A DNA stretch of 64,000 bases from assembly GCF_001421745.1 (NCBI RefSeq), contig NZ_LMKW01000001.1, forward strand, positions 984,464 to 1,048,463, in the 5' to 3' direction. Below are positions 60,178-64,000 of this stretch, one piece after another. This DNA is from Sphingomonas sp. Leaf230. Lineage in GTDB: Bacteria > Pseudomonadota > Alphaproteobacteria > Sphingomonadales > Sphingomonadaceae. The notes beneath the pieces were generated by a model. It saw only the letters and a list, made by a program, of their open reading frames with translations. It did not search any database and was not told the DNA's origin. The position numbers and the translations under genes were made by a program. Each line of letters begins with the position of its first letter. The first letter of the stretch is position 1.

Positions 60178-62855
60178 CAGAACTGCGCCCGCACGCCGAA
60201 CAGGATGGTGCGGCCGTAATTGTTGATCTCGCCGAACTGGATTTCCTTGTCGTTGTAGCTGTAGCTGTTGGCGTTGGCGATGTTGATCGCCTCGACGCTG
60301 AAGGTCAGCGCGTTAGTGGCGCGCACCGATATGTTGCCGTCCAGCGTACCGAATGCCGCCACGAAGGTCGGCACCTGCGTGGTGCTGCCGACGCCCGACA
60401 GATATTTGTCGCGCCACGTATACGAGATGCGCGCCGCCAGCGGCCCCTTGTCGTAGAAGCCGACCACGTTGAAGCTGTTCTTCGACAAGCCGATCAGCTG
60501 GTCCTTGATCGGGCGCGCACCCGCCGTGTAGTTCGCCTGCACCGAGGTGTGGGTGTAGGACGCCTGGACGCCAAGCCCGTCGAACGGCGCCGGCAGGAAC
60601 GTGAAGACCTGGTTGTACGCCGCTTCGGCACCATAGACCTTGGCGCTGCCGCCGTTGACCTGCGTGCTGAGCAGCACCGTTCCGCGGCCTGGAATCTCGA
60701 CGTTGATGTTCTGCGCGGTGATGTAGTCGTCCATCGCCTTGTAGAACAGCGCGCCGGTCAGCGATCCGGAGCGGTTGAAATACCATTCGAGCGAGCCGTC
60801 GAACTGGGTGGCGAGGAACGGCTGCAAGGCCGGGTTGCCACCGCTTGCCGTGGCCTGATCGGTAGAGACGGTGATCTGCGGTGCGCTCTGCGTGACGTTC
60901 GGCCGCGTGAGCACGCGGCTGGCCGCAAGGCGCCCGACCAGATCGCGAGTTAACTCCGCGCGTAGGTTAAAGCTCGGCAACCAGTTGCTGAACGTCTGCG
61001 GGAAGCGTGCCGGCGTGACGACGTTACCCGCGGTCAGATTGCCGCTCGCCACCTGATCGGTGTGGACGTAGCGCACGCCGACATTGCCGGTGACCGCAAC
61101 GCTGCCGACCGGAAACGCATAATCCGCACGGACATAACCGCCCGCGGTCTTTTCCGTAACGACGTAGGAGGCGCGCAGGTCACCCGCCGACAGCGGGCTG
61201 TTGGCGATCGCGTCGGTGAACAGCTTGTCGTAGAACACGCTGGTGATCGGCACGAGCCATGTGCGCGGGATGTTGCCGCCGACGCCCGACAGGAAATCAT
61301 CGAACGGAAGCTGCTCGAAACCGTTCGGCGCAAAGCTGGTAAGCGACGTGTTCGCCGCCGGGTTCACCGTGAAGTCGCGACGGCTATAGTCTCGCTTGCG
61401 CCAGTGATATTCGCCGCCCGCCGCCAGCTTGGTGATGAGGCCGTCCATCTCGTGATCGACATCGAGCCGTGCGTAGGTGTCCCAATCCTTGCTGTTCTTG
61501 GGCGCGATGTTGAACGGGTAGAGCGTGTAGTTGGCAGGATCCAGGACGTTGACCGGCGTGGAAATCGTCGGTGCGACCTTATAGCCGCCCGACGAGTCAT
61601 AGGTCAGCGGCGCGAAGAACTGGATGCGGCTGCGCACCGTGCCCTCGGCGTAGCTGGGGTGATAGCTATGCGCGAACGACCAGTTGGCGTTGGCGACGAC
61701 GTGCCAGCCGTCGGGCGTCCAGGCCTGCTTCAGCCCCACCGTGATCAGGTCGTGGCGGTTGAGGCTGTATTCGCGCGTGCCCATGAAGCGCACGTCGTTG
61801 ATCGTCGCCGCGACGACGCTATTGCCGTCGAGCTTGACCGAACCGGGCACCAGAACCGGCTTGTGACCGGCGACGCTGGCATCGTCCGGATAGATATCGA
61901 GGCCGTATTCGTCATAGGCGATGTCGAGCCGCGTCGCGAGCACGTCGAGCGTAGTCTCCAGTTCCGGGCTGGGCTTCCACTGTGCCGAGATCATGCCCGA
62001 CAGGCGCTTGCGATCCTCGGTCTCCACGGTCGGCCGAGTTCGGCCCGGCGTGTAGAACCCCTTCCCCAGCGCCGACGCGAACTTATCGAGATACCAGCCG
62101 GTGTTGTAGGACCGGTCGTTACGGACTTCCTTGCCCCAATATTGCGCGCCGGCGAGAATGCCGAACGTGCCGTCGTCGGTCTTGGCGCTGATCAACGCGG
62201 TGGCGTTGGGCTTCACCTTGTCGGTCAGCGTCGTGTAGGTGCCGCGCAGGTTCAGCGTGGTCTTGTTGCCGACGTCGAGCGGACGGAACGTCTTCACGTC
62301 GATATTGCCGCCCAGCGCGCCCTCGGTCATGTCCGACGTCGGCGTCTTGACCACGTCGATCTGCGACACGAACTCGGCCGGCAGCATCTCGAACCGGAAC
62401 TGGCGACCGTTGGCCCCGCCATTCTCGATCAGATCGTTGATCGCCACCGGGCGCCCGTTGAGCAGCGTGCTCTGGAACTGCGGCCCGAGACCACGGACGC
62501 TGACGTACAGCCCCTCGCCGCGGGGACGCGTGATGGTGACGCCTGGAATGAGCTGGAGCGCTTCCGCCACGTTCTGCGCCGGAAACTTGCCGATGTCGGT
62601 CGCGTTGATCGCATCCACGCCGTAGCCTGCCTGCCGCTTGGTCTCGGTCGCCGCGGCGAGGCTTCGCGCATAGGAGCCGGTAACGACGATATCCCCTGTC
62701 GCGTCGGCGTCTGGAATGCCGGCGGTATCAGTGGCGCGGGTTTGCCCCGTGCTGGATGCGCTAGCGCTGGTCTGCGCGTTAGCCGATTGCGTTGCGCCCA
62801 GAGCCGCAAGCGTAAGCGGCAGCGTCGCCCTGAGCAGGCGCGAATGTTTCAACAT
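60177..62855 (-). CDS. TonB-dependent receptor of the phosphoinositide/phytate operon
   Basis: An 892-residue outer-membrane receptor from ATG 62855, with GGGGGAGA about ten bases upstream. After the signal peptide (MLKHSRLLRATLPLTLAALG, cleaved near NAQ) comes a TonB-box-like GDIVVTGSYA, then the plug (VDAINATDIGKFPAQNVAEA, SVRGLGPQFQSTLLNGRPVA) and the barrel, ending NYGRTILFGVRAQF with the terminal Phe. The plug type is common in Sphingomonas receptors for carbohydrates and other organics. It is the first gene of the operon with the phospholipase and phosphatase, so inositol-containing compounds are the likely cargo. Confidence 0.93.
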   Translation of the reverse strand: MLKHSRLLRATLPLTLAALGATQSANAQTSASASSTGQTRATDTAGIPDADATGDIVVTGSYARSLAAATETKRQAGYGVDAINATDIGKFPAQNVAEALQLIPGVTITRPRGEGLYVSVRGLGPQFQSTLLNGRPVAINDLIENGGANGRQFRFEMLPAEFVSQIDVVKTPTSDMTEGALGGNIDVKTFRPLDVGNKTTLNLRGTYTTLTDKVKPNATALISAKTDDGTFGILAGAQYWGKEVRNDRSYNTGWYLDKFASALGKGFYTPGRTRPTVETEDRKRLSGMISAQWKPSPELETTLDVLATRLDIAYDEYGLDIYPDDASVAGHKPVLVPGSVKLDGNSVVAATINDVRFMGTREYSLNRHDLITVGLKQAWTPDGWHVVANANWSFAHSYHPSYAEGTVRSRIQFFAPLTYDSSGGYKVAPTISTPVNVLDPANYTLYPFNIAPKNSKDWDTYARLDVDHEMDGLITKLAAGGEYHWRKRDYSRRDFTVNPAANTSLTSFAPNGFEQLPFDDFLSGVGGNIPRTWLVPITSVFYDKLFTDAIANSPLSAGDLRASYVVTEKTAGGYVRADYAFPVGSVAVTGNVGVRYVHTDQVASGNLTAGNVVTPARFPQTFSNWLPSFNLRAELTRDLVGRLAASRVLTRPNVTQSAPQITVSTDQATASGGNPALQPFLATQFDGSLEWYFNRSGSLTGALFYKAMDDYITAQNINVEIPGRGTVLLSTQVNGGSAKVYGAEAAYNQVFTFLPAPFDGLGVQASYTHTSVQANYTAGARPIKDQLIGLSKNSFNVVGFYDKGPLAARISYTWRDKYLSGVGSTTQVPTFVAAFGTLDGNISVRATNALTFSVEAINIANANSYSYNDKEIQFGEINNYGRTILFGVRAQF

Positions 62856-62929
62856 GTCGAGTATTCTCCCCCGGACCGACCGGTCCGAACGAGCGGGGCT
62901 CTAGGACGCGGATGTTGCGGGCTGGCGGC

Positions 62930-62958
62930 ATTATAGTTTCACTACCGTTACGGTTCTG
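62930..62958 (-). promoter_or_regulatory. Possible promoter and dyad of the receptor-phospholipase-phosphatase operon
   Basis: On the minus strand TATAAT (62935 down to 62930) is a perfect -10 hexamer, 75 bases from the receptor start. The 17-base-spaced -35 position reads CAGAAC, which is poor. An 11-base dyad ACCGT-T-ACGGT (62944-62954) sits directly over that region, as an activator or repressor site would. Mapping of the transcript start would test this. Confidence 0.38.
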
Positions 62959-63438
62959 CTCCCGACGTGTTGCATGACGATTTTTAGACGCGCCTGCGGA
63001 CACCGGAGCCGCCCAGCCGACGCTATGGTCACAAGGGTTTGATGAGCACGCATATTTTCGTGCGAAGGTTTGGCGATGCCACTGAACGAGACCAGGGACA
63101 TGGCTGACGTAGCAGCCTCAGTTCCGGTCGCCACATCGCGAGGCCCCTGCGTTTGATATAAATCTTTTTCCGGTTGATCAGGCGATTCCATAGCCAAACG
63201 ACTTGAAATATTATCGTCACGGATCCGTCAGGACGGATTCCAGTTTATTCAGCCGCGGCTCGCTATAATTTTGCCTTCACTAAAATGAATCAGGCCGCTA
63301 TTTCCGTTTATCTCTTTGAGAATTAGCAATATTATCAAACAGGAAAACCAGCTTTATAGTAAATTGGAAATAAGTGACCGCCAATATTAACCTATTGATG
63401 TAAGATTTAGGCGAGGGTTCGGAAACAAGGAGTTCCCG
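62959..63438. other. Divergent intergenic region before the cellulose operon
   Basis: The 583-base gap between the receptor start (62855) and the next gene has no coding frame I trust. Its right third (about 63255-63420) is markedly AT-rich compared with the window and probably carries the promoter of the cellulose genes. A palindrome ACGGATCCGT sits at 63219-63228, followed by a related ACGGATTCC. The start at 63439 has a CAAGGAG ribosome site. Confidence 0.45.
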
Positions 63439-63732
63439 ATGCGACCCGATGCCAAGGCACTATTAGCAAGACTGGGACAGCGCGATTTCCAGTATCGCCA
63501 GTTTGCCGACCCAATTGCCGACGTCGAGCCGTGGCCGTTGTTTGCGGCATTGCTGGAGGATGAGCGTGTCGTCGGCCGCGCGGAACGTGCGACGGAGGAT
63601 AGGGCACCCGCCAAGAACTTTCTGAGCGATTACGATGACTTGTCGGTACGCGGCGAGCCCGGTCAGCGCCAGGGCGGCAGCCTGCGCGCGTTCCTGTCCG
63701 GCCTTTCCGACGACCATACGGAGCGCCGTTGA
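63439..63732 (+). CDS. BcsR-like small protein of a cellulose synthesis operon
   Basis: A 97-residue protein from ATG 63439. The segment DFQYRQFADP...EPWPLFAALL resembles the short BcsR family (a 'Y.di....... WPLLael' helix pair) that regulates cellulose production. The C-terminal half is Arg/Gly-rich and not conserved in that family, so the match is partial. It overlaps the BcsQ-like gene by one base (TGATG), the same order as bcsR-bcsQ in enterobacteria. It may control synthesis or secretion of cellulose through BcsQ. Confidence 0.6.
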   Translation: MRPDAKALLARLGQRDFQYRQFADPIADVEPWPLFAALLEDERVVGRAERATEDRAPAKNFLSDYDDLSVRGEPGQRQGGSLRAFLSGLSDDHTERR

Positions 63733-64000
63733 TGCCATTGATCCTGTGCCACTCACCGGTCGGCGGCGTCGGAACCACGTTCCTGACCGCGCGCCTCGCG
63801 CTTGGTCTAGCCGCGCGGGGGCACGACGTCTCCGCGATCGATTTCACGCACGCCGACGCGTTGAAGCTGTTCTTCGGGATGCTCCCTTCGCAGGAAATTC
63901 CGGCGATGACCGATGCCACGACCGAAGGCATCATCGTCGACGGGGTGGAATTGCTGTCGGGCTATGCCGCAGTCCAGAGCGGGGCGTTCGGGCGCCTGAT
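63732..64000 (+). CDS. bcsQ: Cellulose biosynthesis protein BcsQ (5' part; continues beyond window)
   Basis: ATG 63732 lies in a TGATG overlap; 89 codons are visible and the right edge cuts the gene. It starts MPLILCHSPVGGVGTTFLTA, a ParA/MinD-like nucleotide-binding loop in which the usual GKT/GKTT reads GTTF. That variant, lacking the conserved lysine, is the one seen in E. coli BcsQ/YhjQ, supporting the call. Later SAIDFTHADALKLFFGM matches the family's second block. BcsQ localises the cellulose synthase at the cell pole. Cellulose synthase genes should follow to the right. Confidence 0.82.
   Translation, partial: MPLILCHSPVGGVGTTFLTARLALGLAARGHDVSAIDFTHADALKLFFGMLPSQEIPAMTDATTEGIIVDGVELLSGYAAVQSGAFGRL

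Noticed and set aside
61062..62936. 624-codon plus-strand frame inside the second TonB receptor
   Set aside because: Arg/Asp-rich low-complexity shadow of the receptor; no start context or family match.
63214..63230. Possible Pho box (CGTCA repeated with an 11-base period) before the phosphatase operon
   Set aside because: The second position differs from the CTGTCA consensus, it is about 360 bases from the receptor start, and the same bases form a simple palindrome ACGGATCCGT. Phosphate control of the operon remains possible but is not supported by this site.

Overview
The window is a high-GC (roughly two-thirds G+C by eye) chromosomal segment of an alphaproteobacterium, most likely Sphingomonas or a close relative (Sphingomonadaceae). 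Support: many TonB-dependent receptors and secreted hydrolases, tryptophan-halogenase paralogs inside a sugar TonB locus, sphingomonad-style intergenic repeats, tight ATGA/TGATG gene overlaps, and a caa3-type oxidase operon. I saw no rRNA, tRNA, CRISPR array, IS element or prophage. All functions are family-level readings from sequence; no database search was run.

Layout. 1-4.1 kb: the 5' part of a secreted DUF885 protein runs off the left edge, divergent from two secreted carbohydrate-esterase-like alpha/beta hydrolases behind a LacI-type palindrome. 4.2-9.3 kb: an SDR divergent from its likely AraC regulator, three small unknown or DUF1488 proteins, and a coupled aldo/keto reductase-SDR pair. 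9.4-17.6 kb: secreted hydrolases (SxxK serine hydrolase, acetamidase/formamidase-like protein, gamma-glutamyltransferase, second DUF885 protein), a DUF2236 protein and a barstar-like inhibitor without a nuclease partner. 17.7-27.2 kb: a MacB-like export system (two FtsX permeases, a 38-residue membrane protein, ATPase, adaptor) divergent from an NtrC-like regulator and a histidine kinase. 27.2-29.6 kb: a FAD-binding siderophore-interacting-type protein and a methyltransferase, divergent from a frameshifted AraC gene.

29.7-45.4 kb is a complete alpha-glucan/maltodextrin utilisation locus: MFS sugar transporter, DUF6445-like protein, LacI regulator, TonB receptor, halogenase, GH13 amylase, GH13 alpha-glucosidase, second halogenase and GH31 alpha-glucosidase. 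The last five enzyme genes all overlap by 1-4 bases. Two 12-base sites matching GCATACGWATWC lie at the two promoter regions and are candidate operators for the LacI protein. The proposed flow is receptor import, periplasmic cleavage by GH13/GH31, MFS uptake, then cytosolic hydrolysis. The role of the two halogenases is unknown.

45.8-50.7 kb: a YqiJ-YqiK flotillin pair, a BcsA-like family-2 glycosyltransferase and a cytochrome b561. 50.9-52.0 kb: an ATP-grasp gene interrupted by an in-frame TAG. 52.1-57.7 kb: a five-gene caa3-type cytochrome c oxidase operon (subunit II-cytochrome c fusion, subunit I-III fusion, small membrane protein, CtaG-like assembly factor, three-haem cytochrome c), every junction an ATGA overlap. 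57.9-62.9 kb: a coupled operon of TonB receptor, phosphoinositide phospholipase C-like protein and histidine acid phosphatase (phytase family), which looks like an inositol-phosphate or phosphoinositide scavenging unit. 63.4 kb to the right edge: the start of a cellulose synthesis operon (BcsR-like protein, BcsQ).

The strongest candidates for under-described biology are the halogenase pair embedded in the maltodextrin operon, the TonB-PLC-phytase operon, and the NtrC-like regulator that has lost its sigma-54 and ATPase motifs.
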